A stretch of DNA of 64,000 nucleotides from Methanomassiliicoccaceae archaeon (lineage in GTDB: Archaea; Thermoplasmatota; Thermoplasmata; Methanomassiliicoccales; Methanomethylophilaceae): positions 237,255-301,254 of the forward strand of contig JAYFOZ010000001.1 in the NCBI GenBank assembly GCA_034928305.1, in the 5' to 3' direction. Below are positions 42,531 through 50,979 of the stretch, in pieces. Within the stretch, counting starts at the first letter, position 1, and each line of letters opens with the position of its first letter. A program made the position numbers and the translations under genes. The notes under the pieces are model-generated. The model made no database searches and had not been told where the DNA came from. It saw only the letters and a list, made by a program, of their open reading frames with translations.

Positions 42531-43492
42531 TATTCTTCTCCGCCGGTGAGTCTGATGTACGCATCCTCGAGAGTGGGTTCGTCCAGGCCTATGAGCCTGA
42601 TCCCGAACGGACCGAATACGTCTTCATGCGCCCGAAGGTCGCTTTTTCCCGAAACGGACGCGAAACGCGTATCATATCTGCCTCCCACGGTCCTGCTGGA
42701 GACAACGGTGATATCCGGATCCGAGCTAAATGTCTTAAGGGCCTCCGAAGGATCCCGGTCTGTAACGATGTGGATGACCGAGGAGTCCGAAACCATGTCT
42801 TTTATCTCTCCGACCGTTCCCTGACCTACTATTTTGCCATGAGAAAGTATAACCATGCGGTCGCACAGCTCCTCGACCTCGTACATGTAATGTGTAGTGA
42901 GGATAATCGTCTTGCCGGATTTCGAAAGGCCCCTTATCATCGACCTTATGCTTCGGGAGATTTCGGGGTCCAGGCCGATCGTCGGCTCGTCCATGAAAAG
43001 CAGCTCGGGATCGTTAACCAGGGCTCTGGCTATATGGAGCCGCTGCTTCATCCCCCGAGAGAAATCTTCGACCTTGATGTCGGCAGCATTCGAGAGGCCG
43101 ACCAATCCGAGGAGCCTACGGCACATCTCCGGTTGTTCGCGCTTCGGGATCCCATAGAGGTCTGCAAAGAACTCCAGGTTCTGTTTTGCCGATAAACGAT
43201 AGTAGAGTCCCCTGTCGCCGCCGGATACTACGTTAATACGTTTCCTCAGTTGCATGACGGTGCGGTCGTCGGTCACATCATAGCCGAGGACGCGCGCGTT
43301 GCCCGATGTCGGGATCAACAGAGTTGCAAGCATCTTTATCGTGGTCGTCTTGCCGGCGCCGTTCGGACCCAGGAGGCCGAAGATCTCTCCAGGCTTGACA
43401 TCGAATGAAATACCTCCCACTGCTAACTTTGTGGGTCGGCCTCGGGTCGAGAACTCCCTGACAAGGTCGTTCACTTCGATGACATTTTTCAT
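42530..43492 (-). CDS. ABC-2 type exporter ATPase
   Basis: Cytoplasmic ATPase (320 aa from ATG 43492, MKNVIEVNDLVREFS; the frame stays open to 43723 but the extra residues look non-coding). Walker A GPNGAGKTTT near 44, signature FSRGMKQRL near 142, Walker B LLFMDEPTIGLDPE near 161, and the His switch ILTTHYMYE. The C-terminal 80 residues are the DrrA-type extension. It is divergent from cobD. Confidence 0.92.
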   Translation of the reverse strand: MKNVIEVNDLVREFSTRGRPTKLAVGGISFDVKPGEIFGLLGPNGAGKTTTIKMLATLLIPTSGNARVLGYDVTDDRTVMQLRKRINVVSGGDRGLYYRLSAKQNLEFFADLYGIPKREQPEMCRRLLGLVGLSNAADIKVEDFSRGMKQRLHIARALVNDPELLFMDEPTIGLDPEISRSIRSMIRGLSKSGKTIILTTHYMYEVEELCDRMVILSHGKIVGQGTVGEIKDMVSDSSVIHIVTDRDPSEALKTFSSDPDITVVSSRTVGGRYDTRFASVSGKSDLRAHEDVFGPFGIRLIGLDEPTLEDAYIRLTGGEE

Positions 43493-43610
43493 TGCCGAGT
43501 GTAGTCGCATACCAATATGAATTGTTATCTCCTCTGCAAACAACCTGGCGGCCGGTATGGAGGGATGGACCATCCATATTATTATATCCGATACTGGAGA
43601 TACCAAAAGG

Positions 43611-44729
43611 ATGTTCGATCCAGGAGTGGCGGCCCGTAAGGAATTGGCAGTACTTCCCAAAACCGTGCACGGCGGACAGGGTTGGAAGTTGAAGGGCATC
43701 GAAGATTTCAGCCACAATCTCAATCCCTTCGGTCCCCCGGAAGATATAGCCGAAATAATGGCCTCTGCGGCAACAGAGATCGGCCACTATCCAGATGATT
43801 CCTGTTCAGTCCTCAAGGATGCGATATCCGTTGCCTACGGCGTCAGGGCCGACAACATAACGGTGGGGGCAGGTTCCTCGGACATAATCCGAAACTTCCC
43901 CCATACGTTCATATCCCCAGGAGAAACGGCAGTCATACCTAGCCCCTCCTTTGCCGAATACAGCCACCAGTGCCGCATCGCCGGTGCAGACGTAAGGCGC
44001 ATGGCATTGGAACCGGATAATGATTTCAGGATCGACAGGGAGTCCCTAGGCAAGATGATCCCGGCAGCCAAGGCCGTTTATATTTGCAACCCCAACAACC
44101 CTACCGGCAGGATCGAGCCCAGGAAAAAGATATTGGAAGTGGCAAAAGAATGCCTCGACCAAGGGACGATGCTATTCCTGGACGAGACGCTGCTGGAGCT
44201 GGTTCCGAACCATGACGACATATCATGTGTCCGATATGTCGATAAATATCCAAATATGGTGATCGCGGGTTCACTGACAAAATCTTTTGCAATCCCCGGC
44301 ATACGCATCGGATTCGGGTTCGCATCCTCAGATACCGTGGCAGAGATGGATAAAGTGAGGATGACATGGAACGTCGGACAGGTAGAGCAGACCGTTGCCA
44401 CGGTCCTGATGGGCGAAAGGATGGACTACGTGAAGAAGGCAGCGAAGCTGATGGCCGCAGAATCTTCAATAATGAATTGCAGGCTATCGGAGATCGGCTT
44501 TTCGGACGGGAACGTATCGGATTCGTTCTTTTATTTCAGATCCATAGAGCATTTGGGGGTAAAAGCTTCCGAAGTCAATCAAATCATGCAGAAAAAAGGC
44601 GTATCTCTTCGTGACTGCTCTTCTTTCGGCAACCTCTTTGAGGGGTATGTCAGATACAGCGTCAAGGACCGTCAGCGCAACGAACGTTTCATCACAGCGG
44701 CCGAATCCGCAGTGAGGGCGCTAAGGTGA
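43611..44729 (+). CDS. cobD: Threonine-phosphate decarboxylase
   Basis: PLP enzyme making (R)-1-amino-2-propanol phosphate, the linker of the cobalamin nucleotide loop. The 372-residue protein shows FSHNLNPFGPP near residue 30, YICNPNNPTGR near 160 and the PLP lysine K224 in GSLTKSFAIPGIRIG. ATG 43611 is used because a TATA element TATTATTATATC (43577-43588) puts transcription start close to it; the longer frame from 43557 would begin upstream of the promoter. First gene of the cobD-cbiB-cbiS-cobS-cobY operon. Confidence 0.9.
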   Translation: MFDPGVAARKELAVLPKTVHGGQGWKLKGIEDFSHNLNPFGPPEDIAEIMASAATEIGHYPDDSCSVLKDAISVAYGVRADNITVGAGSSDIIRNFPHTFISPGETAVIPSPSFAEYSHQCRIAGADVRRMALEPDNDFRIDRESLGKMIPAAKAVYICNPNNPTGRIEPRKKILEVAKECLDQGTMLFLDETLLELVPNHDDISCVRYVDKYPNMVIAGSLTKSFAIPGIRIGFGFASSDTVAEMDKVRMTWNVGQVEQTVATVLMGERMDYVKKAAKLMAAESSIMNCRLSEIGFSDGNVSDSFFYFRSIEHLGVKASEVNQIMQKKGVSLRDCSSFGNLFEGYVRYSVKDRQRNERFITAAESAVRALR

Positions 44730-44733
44730 TAAT

Positions 44734-45756
44734 ATGTTTCTATGGGCCGACGCTCTGATAATTATTATTCTCGCATTACTGATCGACCGCTTCATAGGAG
44801 AGCTTCCGAACAGATTCCATCCCCTGAGGTGGATGGGCAACGTGCTTGGATGGATCGACCGCCGTCTTAAGAAAAGGAAAGGAGCATGGGCCGTAACTCT
44901 CGGATTCCTTTCATACATATTTATACTCATAATTTTCGGAGGAATCGCAGTATTGGCCACAGCATCGCTCCGCGTATATGTGCCAGACCCGTACGGCGAG
45001 ATATTATGGATCGTCGCCACGGCGTTCCTTATCAAAATATCGTTCGCGGTTTTCTCTTTTAGGAGGCACTGCGACCCGATACGCAAAGACCTCGATGAGG
45101 GAAGGACCGAGGAAGCGGCTTCAAAGGTTCAGATGATCGTCAGCCGCAAGACCAAAGGGATGGATTCGGAACACATCGCCTCATCATGTTGCGAGACCGT
45201 ATCGGAGAACTATGCGGACAGTGTGTGTTCGCCCATGTTCTTTGCAGGTCTGCTCGGAATGCCCGGGGCCTTCATGTTCAGGTGCGCAAATCTAATGGAT
45301 GCCATGTGGGGTTACAAGAATGAAAAATATGGCGATCTCGGTCATTTTCCCGCAAGGTTAGATGACGTTCTGGGGTTCCTGACGTCCAGAGCATCTATCA
45401 TATTCATCGCTCTGGGGGCGATGCTTCTCGGTATGAACTGGCGCGATTGCGTGCCGACCGCCCGCCGGGAGCATGGGATGACGCCCAGCCCCAACAGCGG
45501 ATGGCCCATGACCTCGACCTCGGCAGCGCTGGGGATAAGCATGGAAAAGAAAGACGTATATATCATGAATCCCGGAAAGCCGCTGCCTACCACGGACGAC
45601 GTTAGGAGATGCCTGCGGCTTATCGAACTTTCGTCTATTCTTTTTCTTTTGATCGTGACGGTACCGCTGTACATATTTGCCGGGATCCATGTACAGGTGT
45701 TCGCAGAGGACCTGATAATAAGAGGCATAGAATGGATGGCGGAACTAATATCGTGA
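44734..45756 (+). CDS. cbiB: Adenosylcobinamide-phosphate synthase
   Basis: Membrane enzyme that attaches aminopropanol phosphate to adenosylcobyric acid. The 340-residue protein has several transmembrane helices and the family marks DRFIGELPNRFHPLRWMG near residue 14, SEHIASSCCETVSENYADSVCSP near 150 (core CETVSENYADS) and GMTPSPNSGWPMTS near 250. It starts 4 bases after cobD and its 3' end overlaps the frame of cbiS. Confidence 0.94.
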   Translation: MFLWADALIIIILALLIDRFIGELPNRFHPLRWMGNVLGWIDRRLKKRKGAWAVTLGFLSYIFILIIFGGIAVLATASLRVYVPDPYGEILWIVATAFLIKISFAVFSFRRHCDPIRKDLDEGRTEEAASKVQMIVSRKTKGMDSEHIASSCCETVSENYADSVCSPMFFAGLLGMPGAFMFRCANLMDAMWGYKNEKYGDLGHFPARLDDVLGFLTSRASIIFIALGAMLLGMNWRDCVPTARREHGMTPSPNSGWPMTSTSAALGISMEKKDVYIMNPGKPLPTTDDVRRCLRLIELSSILFLLIVTVPLYIFAGIHVQVFAEDLIIRGIEWMAELIS

Positions 45757-46889
45757 ACACTGTGCCAGACTGCGAAATATTGAGCTACGGCGGCTATGAT
45801 GTGGCGGTTATTCGCCTCAAGGACAAGATGGAGGTCCTCAGCTCTGCCGTCCTGAACGGAGGGGAAAGGCTGTCAAGTTGCCTTTTCATCATGGAAGTAT
45901 CAAAAAACTACAACTGCGAAGACCCTGCCGGGCACGCCGAATCTGTAAGAAAAGGCCTGGGGTTCCCTCCTGATGCGGTGGGATTCATGACGGCCGCAGA
46001 AGTGCGTTATGTTTTCAACACCAAACTGACAGAATTTTCAGGGGCTTCGGCCTTCGCTGCCGTAACTGCCGGGCTGAGCAATCAGGTAGTCGCAGGAGAA
46101 CTGCTTGAAGACTGGGAGAGGCGCTCTAAACTATCTCGTCAGAGGTCGGAGGCCCTTCATGCAGGAACGATAAACATAATAGGAATATCCCCGATTCCTA
46201 TGACCCAGGCAGCAAAGGTCAACATTGTGATAGCTATGACCGAGGCGAAAACCGCCGCCCTAGGTTCTTTGGGATACAGAGAGACCGGTACGACCTCGGA
46301 CGCTATAGCGATAGTTTCCCCGATCGGAAGCCCAAGAGAGAGATACGCCGGAACCGGCACGCCCATCGGAATAGCCATGGCAAGATCGGTCAGGGAATGC
46401 GTGAGGACCGCACTGATCCGCCGGGGGGACGATTCCCACGGAACATATGTGGATATGCTTGCCGAAGAGGGCGTAGGCGTAGGCGATATAATCCATAATA
46501 TATCCATGGAATTGGAACTCGACGATGAAGGAAAGGAGAAACTCTCCGATATGATGGAATCTCTCAAAAGCAACGCAAGGTTTTCGTTGCTGATACAATG
46601 TGCCATAACAGCAGAAAACCTTGGAAAGAAAGGTCTGCTCTTTGGAGTCGAGGTGAGTGATTATCCTACAAATGCAGAAGTCGAAAGGATCGCCGGCGAC
46701 TTGTCAGAAAACATCGCCGAAGCAGTCTCTGGGCAAATAGGTATTAATCTATTACGGCAATCTAACAGATGCGATTTACGGACAATGGATGGGGTGGGAC
46801 CCTTCCTCAGGGGGGCTTTGACGGGCCTTGCCGCTGGTTTTGCTGTGTCAATAGCCACCCAGTTGTCCAGTGAGGAGGCGCCAAAATGA
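45732..46889 (+). CDS. cbiS: Bifunctional adenosylcobinamide hydrolase / alpha-ribazole phosphatase
   Basis: Two domains in 385 residues. The N-terminal 235 match CbiZ, which hydrolyses adenosylcobinamide to adenosylcobyric acid in corrinoid salvage: AFAAVTAGLSNQVVAGE, INIIGISPIPMTQAAKVN and TTSDAIAIVSPIG. The C-terminal 140 match the PgpA-like CobZ phosphatase (LLIQCAITAENLGKKGL), acting on alpha-ribazole phosphate. This fusion corresponds to CbiS known from Methanopyrus. GTG 45753 is an alternative start that would overlap the cbiB stop as GTGA. Confidence 0.85.
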   Translation: MDGGTNIVNTVPDCEILSYGGYDVAVIRLKDKMEVLSSAVLNGGERLSSCLFIMEVSKNYNCEDPAGHAESVRKGLGFPPDAVGFMTAAEVRYVFNTKLTEFSGASAFAAVTAGLSNQVVAGELLEDWERRSKLSRQRSEALHAGTINIIGISPIPMTQAAKVNIVIAMTEAKTAALGSLGYRETGTTSDAIAIVSPIGSPRERYAGTGTPIGIAMARSVRECVRTALIRRGDDSHGTYVDMLAEEGVGVGDIIHNISMELELDDEGKEKLSDMMESLKSNARFSLLIQCAITAENLGKKGLLFGVEVSDYPTNAEVERIAGDLSENIAEAVSGQIGINLLRQSNRCDLRTMDGVGPFLRGALTGLAAGFAVSIATQLSSEEAPK

Positions 46890-48259
46890 CAGACGAAGAA
46901 GGAAGAGAAGATATTCCCAAATTGAAGGTGATGTCTTCATCCGATGCCGCTAAGGCAAGGGCAAATGCCATATCGGATGAGGAGAACGCCGGCGAAAAAA
47001 CAGGACCCTCCGAGGGACAGAATGAAGAGAAAGATTATCAGTCGGAACTCCCGATGCCCGAGGCGAAAGCGGAAGAACCCGTCTGGTACTATCAGCCCAA
47101 AGGAAATTCTGAACCCAGGACTTCGGGAGGTATCGAGCCCTCAGGGAGCTGGTCCGAACCCGAACCCAAGACTTCGGGAGGTATCGAACCTTCTTCCAAT
47201 TATGGGCCGGAACCTGAAGCCGAACCTGCGATAAGCTCGTCTGGCACATTCGAGCCATCCACTGGTTATCATTCTGAAACTCAGGATGCGACGGCCCCCG
47301 TTGCAGAGCCTAAAAAGAAGAAAGAGAAGAAGCAGAAATTCAGCACGGGCCCCTCCGGTTCGTTCAGTGCGGCCTTCAAGGGCATGATTTCCTTCTTTAC
47401 AATCAAGAAAGAGGATGTGGGACAGGCCGAGATGGACGCGATGGAGAAAAATTTCCATTTCATTCCGGCGATCGGCGCCGTATATGGGCTGGTACTGTTC
47501 ATAGAGATGCTCATACTGTATCTGCTCAATTATTTCGTAAACTTCCCGCTGGGGCCGGTGGTCGGAATTACCGTTCTGGCAACAGTATTGCTGGGTAGCA
47601 AGTTCCTCCACTTCGACGGACTGGTAGACTTCGGCGACGGTATAGTGGCCTCCGGAGATAGGGATAAGCACATTGCGGCGATGAAAGATACGAGGGTCGG
47701 TGCAGGCGGCATAGGTTTGGCGCTAGTGGTCACATTGATGACGCTGGCAATATATTCGGCCGCAAACGACTGGGACGACGATCTCTTCTTTGCGCTGTTC
47801 TTCATAATCCCCGCGACGGAGGTATTGGTCAAGAACGCGATGGTCAGCGCCGCATCCACGGGGACCGCCGGAGAAGGAATGGCAGCCAGACAGGTATCCA
47901 ACGCAAATACCGACACCATGCTGAAATCGACCGTAGTATCGGCAGTTATATTGGTCATAGGCATCGCAATAACGACGGTCTCCATATGGGCCATGAACGC
48001 AGTACATACCAGTTACTGGAATGGCGATCTGATGGATTGGAGCCTCGGATTCTACGCAGTATCGATGTTCATAGCATCCATCGTAGGAGCTTTGGTTTCG
48101 ATGGGCGTAGGCAAGATGATGTCACAGTTTGCCGACAATACGTTCGGTGCCACCACCGGGGATACTCTCGGAGCAACCAACGAGATAGCCCGCCCGATCG
48201 TTTCGGCGACGATGCTGGCATTCTTCCTCATATTCGTTACTATCCTCATGAGGGTATGA
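46886..48259 (+). CDS. cobS: Cobalamin synthase with a long disordered N-terminal extension
   Basis: Joins adenosylcobinamide-GDP to alpha-ribazole (phosphate), the last assembly step, in the membrane. Residues about 160-457 are an ordinary CobS: FKGMISFFTI, then FLHFDGLVDFGDGIVASGD near 233 with the metal-binding Asp residues, and six or more helices. The first 160 residues are new to me: acidic, Pro/Ser/Gly-rich, with a repeated unit EPxTSGGIEPS near 74-83 and 91-102, ending in a Lys-rich block KKKKEKKQK. The ATG overlaps the cbiS stop, so the extension is genuinely in frame. Confidence 0.9.
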   Translation: MTDEEGREDIPKLKVMSSSDAAKARANAISDEENAGEKTGPSEGQNEEKDYQSELPMPEAKAEEPVWYYQPKGNSEPRTSGGIEPSGSWSEPEPKTSGGIEPSSNYGPEPEAEPAISSSGTFEPSTGYHSETQDATAPVAEPKKKKEKKQKFSTGPSGSFSAAFKGMISFFTIKKEDVGQAEMDAMEKNFHFIPAIGAVYGLVLFIEMLILYLLNYFVNFPLGPVVGITVLATVLLGSKFLHFDGLVDFGDGIVASGDRDKHIAAMKDTRVGAGGIGLALVVTLMTLAIYSAANDWDDDLFFALFFIIPATEVLVKNAMVSAASTGTAGEGMAARQVSNANTDTMLKSTVVSAVILVIGIAITTVSIWAMNAVHTSYWNGDLMDWSLGFYAVSMFIASIVGALVSMGVGKMMSQFADNTFGATTGDTLGATNEIARPIVSATMLAFFLIFVTILMRV

Positions 48260-48870
48260 TGAAGTTCGAGGCGCTCATCAACGCCGGGGGCAAAGGCTCC
48301 CGGATGATGAACGGCGGAATAGAGAAGCCGATGCTGGCGGTGGGCGGAAAGCCCACCGTCATGCACGTAGTATCGGCGCTGGAAGGCTCAAAACACATTT
48401 CCTCCATTCTTGTTTCTGTCAGTTCCAATACTCCGCAGACCGAGCGATACCTCAATGATATGGGTATCGAGACAGTAAGGACCAGCGGAGATAGTTACAT
48501 GAACGATATACATACGGCTCTGGAGCTCATGTTTTCGAAGTATGTGCTCACATCTCCTTGCGACATACCTCTTCTTTCTGCGAAGGCTATAGACATCGTT
48601 ACCGAGACTTTCGAACCGAAGATGCAGTCCATGATAACTGTGGTCGATGAAGAGGTGGTGACCAGGTTTGGAATAGTACCTTCCTACACTATCGCCTTGG
48701 ATGGAAGTACCTGGGTCATGTCAGGCATAAACATCATGGACAGACAGCGCACGCTGGATGGCGATTACCTGCAAGAGTATTACTGCAAGTGCTCATGCAT
48801 AGATTTGGCGGTCAACGTCAACACTGTGCAGGAGCTCCAGATGGCCAGATGGCTTATTGGATACCCATGA
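48256..48870 (+). CDS. cobY: GTP:adenosylcobinamide-phosphate guanylyltransferase
   Basis: Activates adenosylcobinamide phosphate with GTP; the archaeal replacement of CobU. The 204-residue nucleotidyltransferase starts EALINAGGKGSRMM, with LTSPCDIPLLSAKAID near 96. Two ATG codons (48256 and 48259) overlap the cobS stop. The 3' end overlaps the convergent cobT by 17 bases. Confidence 0.93.
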   Translation: MMKFEALINAGGKGSRMMNGGIEKPMLAVGGKPTVMHVVSALEGSKHISSILVSVSSNTPQTERYLNDMGIETVRTSGDSYMNDIHTALELMFSKYVLTSPCDIPLLSAKAIDIVTETFEPKMQSMITVVDEEVVTRFGIVPSYTIALDGSTWVMSGINIMDRQRTLDGDYLQEYYCKCSCIDLAVNVNTVQELQMARWLIGYP

Positions 48871-49972
48871 TTCCGCGGTAAATGCTGTGGACCCTGTCAA
48901 GGATGTCGTCGCAGGTTATTTCTCCCTCGCTGCCGATCACGGCCGCTACGGAAGCCGCTCCGCATCCTACTCCTTCCTTGATATAGCCCCACTCATAGGC
49001 TTGAAGACCCTCGTACGGGCTTTTATTGTAATCCATGTTTATGTAAACGATCGGAATCTTGTCTGAAATGGAGCCCATGAGCTTCACCATGCTGGAGTTC
49101 GGGTCGTTCATGAGCCATCTCGTGGTTCCCTGGAATATTCTTCCCTGTACCGAAGGTTCAACGGCGACCGCCGCCGCCATGACTGCCGCCATCTGGGTCC
49201 CTCCGCCGATTATGACGGGGATTCCCGCTTGCGTAGCGCCGACGATCATTCCGACGTTGGCAGGCATCATAGGGTCTCCGACGCATTCGATGGCGCGCAT
49301 AGGGTCGTCCTTCAGCTCGCCGGGCTTTATTCCGGCCGCGTCGAGCCCCTGCATGACCGTTTTAGTCTTCAGCTCCTTCGGATTATTTGGGGAGCTGCTG
49401 CTGACCAGGTTTTCCTTAACGGTGCCCATCGCCATGAGGACAGCAAGGGCCGTCGTCGTACCTCCGGCGCAGCTTTCGCTGACCACGATGTAATCATAAC
49501 CGCGTGCGAGAGACTCGCCGAGCATCTTTCCTTTTTCGAATTCGATTTTTACGTTAGAAACGGAGTCGCCGGTCGTGATATCTCTTCCGCATTCCCCTCC
49601 CATATCGAAATACGGGACGTAAGGAGTGATCTTGGTTCCTCCGTTAACGATGTAGTAAGGCATCCCGGACAGTTCCAAAGCGGCTTTGGTCAGGGTCGCC
49701 GGAGTGGGTATCCCTCCGGGGTTTATCGGTATTCCTTTCATGCAGGTCGTTTTGCCGCTGACAAGCAGCTCGGCGTCCGCCGCAGGCGTGAACAAAGTGA
49801 GTTCGGGTGTATCTCCGGCATCGGAGATCCCCGGTCGCACGGAAGTCATGGTATTGGCGACAGTGCATGTGAACGCACCTCGTTTTCCCCATGTCTCGCC
49901 CAATAGCTGGTCAGCGATCTTTCTGTTTCCCCAAACGCTCAGTGACTCTGGAATCTCCCCGTTGTATGCCAT
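48854..49972 (-). CDS. cobT: Archaeal CobT-like nicotinate-nucleotide:base phosphoribosyltransferase
   Basis: Predicted to activate the lower-ligand base as its ribotide. The 372-residue protein belongs to the archaeal CobT/UPF0284 family: YIVVSESCAGGTTTALAVLMAMG near residue 160, VGATQAGIPVIIGGGTQMAAVMA near 246 and EGVGCGAASVAAVIGSEG near the end. It completes the nucleotide-loop set encoded convergently. It begins 11 bases after the phosphoglycerate-mutase-like gene. Confidence 0.88.
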   Translation of the reverse strand: MAYNGEIPESLSVWGNRKIADQLLGETWGKRGAFTCTVANTMTSVRPGISDAGDTPELTLFTPAADAELLVSGKTTCMKGIPINPGGIPTPATLTKAALELSGMPYYIVNGGTKITPYVPYFDMGGECGRDITTGDSVSNVKIEFEKGKMLGESLARGYDYIVVSESCAGGTTTALAVLMAMGTVKENLVSSSSPNNPKELKTKTVMQGLDAAGIKPGELKDDPMRAIECVGDPMMPANVGMIVGATQAGIPVIIGGGTQMAAVMAAAVAVEPSVQGRIFQGTTRWLMNDPNSSMVKLMGSISDKIPIVYINMDYNKSPYEGLQAYEWGYIKEGVGCGAASVAAVIGSEGEITCDDILDRVHSIYRGIMGIQ

Positions 49973-49983
49973 TCGATCTCCTC

Positions 49984-50979
49984 TTAACCTAATAATCCTT
50001 GAATCACTCTGTTCAGGGGTATAAGCTCCCCGTCCCTGAATTCAGATTCGAACGTGGTCCAGACGGGCACATTGGTAATAATGTGTTCGCCTGTCACGCA
50101 TGATGTGCCGTGGTCCGCAAAGTATACTATCCGTTCAGCATCCGAGAAGTATTCCTTCATAAGGTCATCTGTATGCTCCAGCACCCAGATCTTCTTGAAC
50201 GGGTCCTTCTGATGGCTGTATTCGTCCACCTCGTCTATGTGCAGGAAAACATTCCCGTGCTTCAACGCCTCCGCCGCCACAGGGAATCTGGCATCGAGGT
50301 CTTTTATAAGTTCGATCTTGTGGCCGAGGGACGCGCAGACGCCCAGCGACGTCGGGCTATCGGATATCGCGGTCATGCCCCTCAGGGACCTGAAGCCCGG
50401 ATAGATATGTCCGAGACGTCCGCATCCCCATGGATAGTCGGTGATCCCATCCATAATGTCCGCTACACGCATCACCAGTCTGCCAAGATCTCCCGGCACT
50501 TCGACGAAAGGTGCATTTACAGGAGGCCCGGGCAAGTCCGGCACCTCGTCGCATTCCATCGTCAGAACGGCGCGCCCATTTAGGAAGAAATTGATATCCG
50601 GCGAGTAAGGCTCCAGAATGCCTAAGTTATCCATGACGTTCCTTTCGAGGGCATCGCGGAAATTGTCCGTGTTATAGGACCATATTATCATGTTTTCCCT
50701 GATTTCGGCGGGGCTCAGCCTGTATGCTGTCCTGTTGCTGCCCATGTTAAGGCCGAGTCCCAGCGCCTCGATGGCGGCCCTGGGGCTCTCCGGGGGATGA
50801 CCGGTGAAAAATTCATTGAGGAAGAGATGGGTGTACGCGCGTCCAGTGGTCTTGTGGTGACATGTGGCCCTGGATCTGAGGAACGGCATCTTTGCTACTT
50901 CGATGGGTTTTTTTCCACCGAGGAGCGGATTAGGGTCGTCTTCGGCCCCGTCAAGGAGTACGAAAAGAGTGTTATTCAT
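49984..50979 (-). CDS. Phosphoglycerate-mutase-like (ApgM-related) metalloenzyme homologue
   Basis: A 331-residue member of the alkaline-phosphatase superfamily. It resembles archaeal cofactor-independent phosphoglycerate mutase: LLDGAEDDPNPLLGGKKPIEVAKMP at the start, EALGLGLNMG near 70, HIDEVDEYSHQKD near 245 and YFADHGTSCVTGEH near 286 as metal ligands. It is about 70 residues shorter than ApgM, and where ApgM has its phosphorylated Ser (GSDTAH) this reads GRAYTH. So metal binding is likely but mutase activity is doubtful. Sitting between cobT and hypF, a role in cofactor phosphate chemistry is an open possibility. Confidence 0.65.
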   Translation of the reverse strand: MNNTLFVLLDGAEDDPNPLLGGKKPIEVAKMPFLRSRATCHHKTTGRAYTHLFLNEFFTGHPPESPRAAIEALGLGLNMGSNRTAYRLSPAEIRENMIIWSYNTDNFRDALERNVMDNLGILEPYSPDINFFLNGRAVLTMECDEVPDLPGPPVNAPFVEVPGDLGRLVMRVADIMDGITDYPWGCGRLGHIYPGFRSLRGMTAISDSPTSLGVCASLGHKIELIKDLDARFPVAAEALKHGNVFLHIDEVDEYSHQKDPFKKIWVLEHTDDLMKEYFSDAERIVYFADHGTSCVTGEHIITNVPVWTTFESEFRDGELIPLNRVIQGLLG

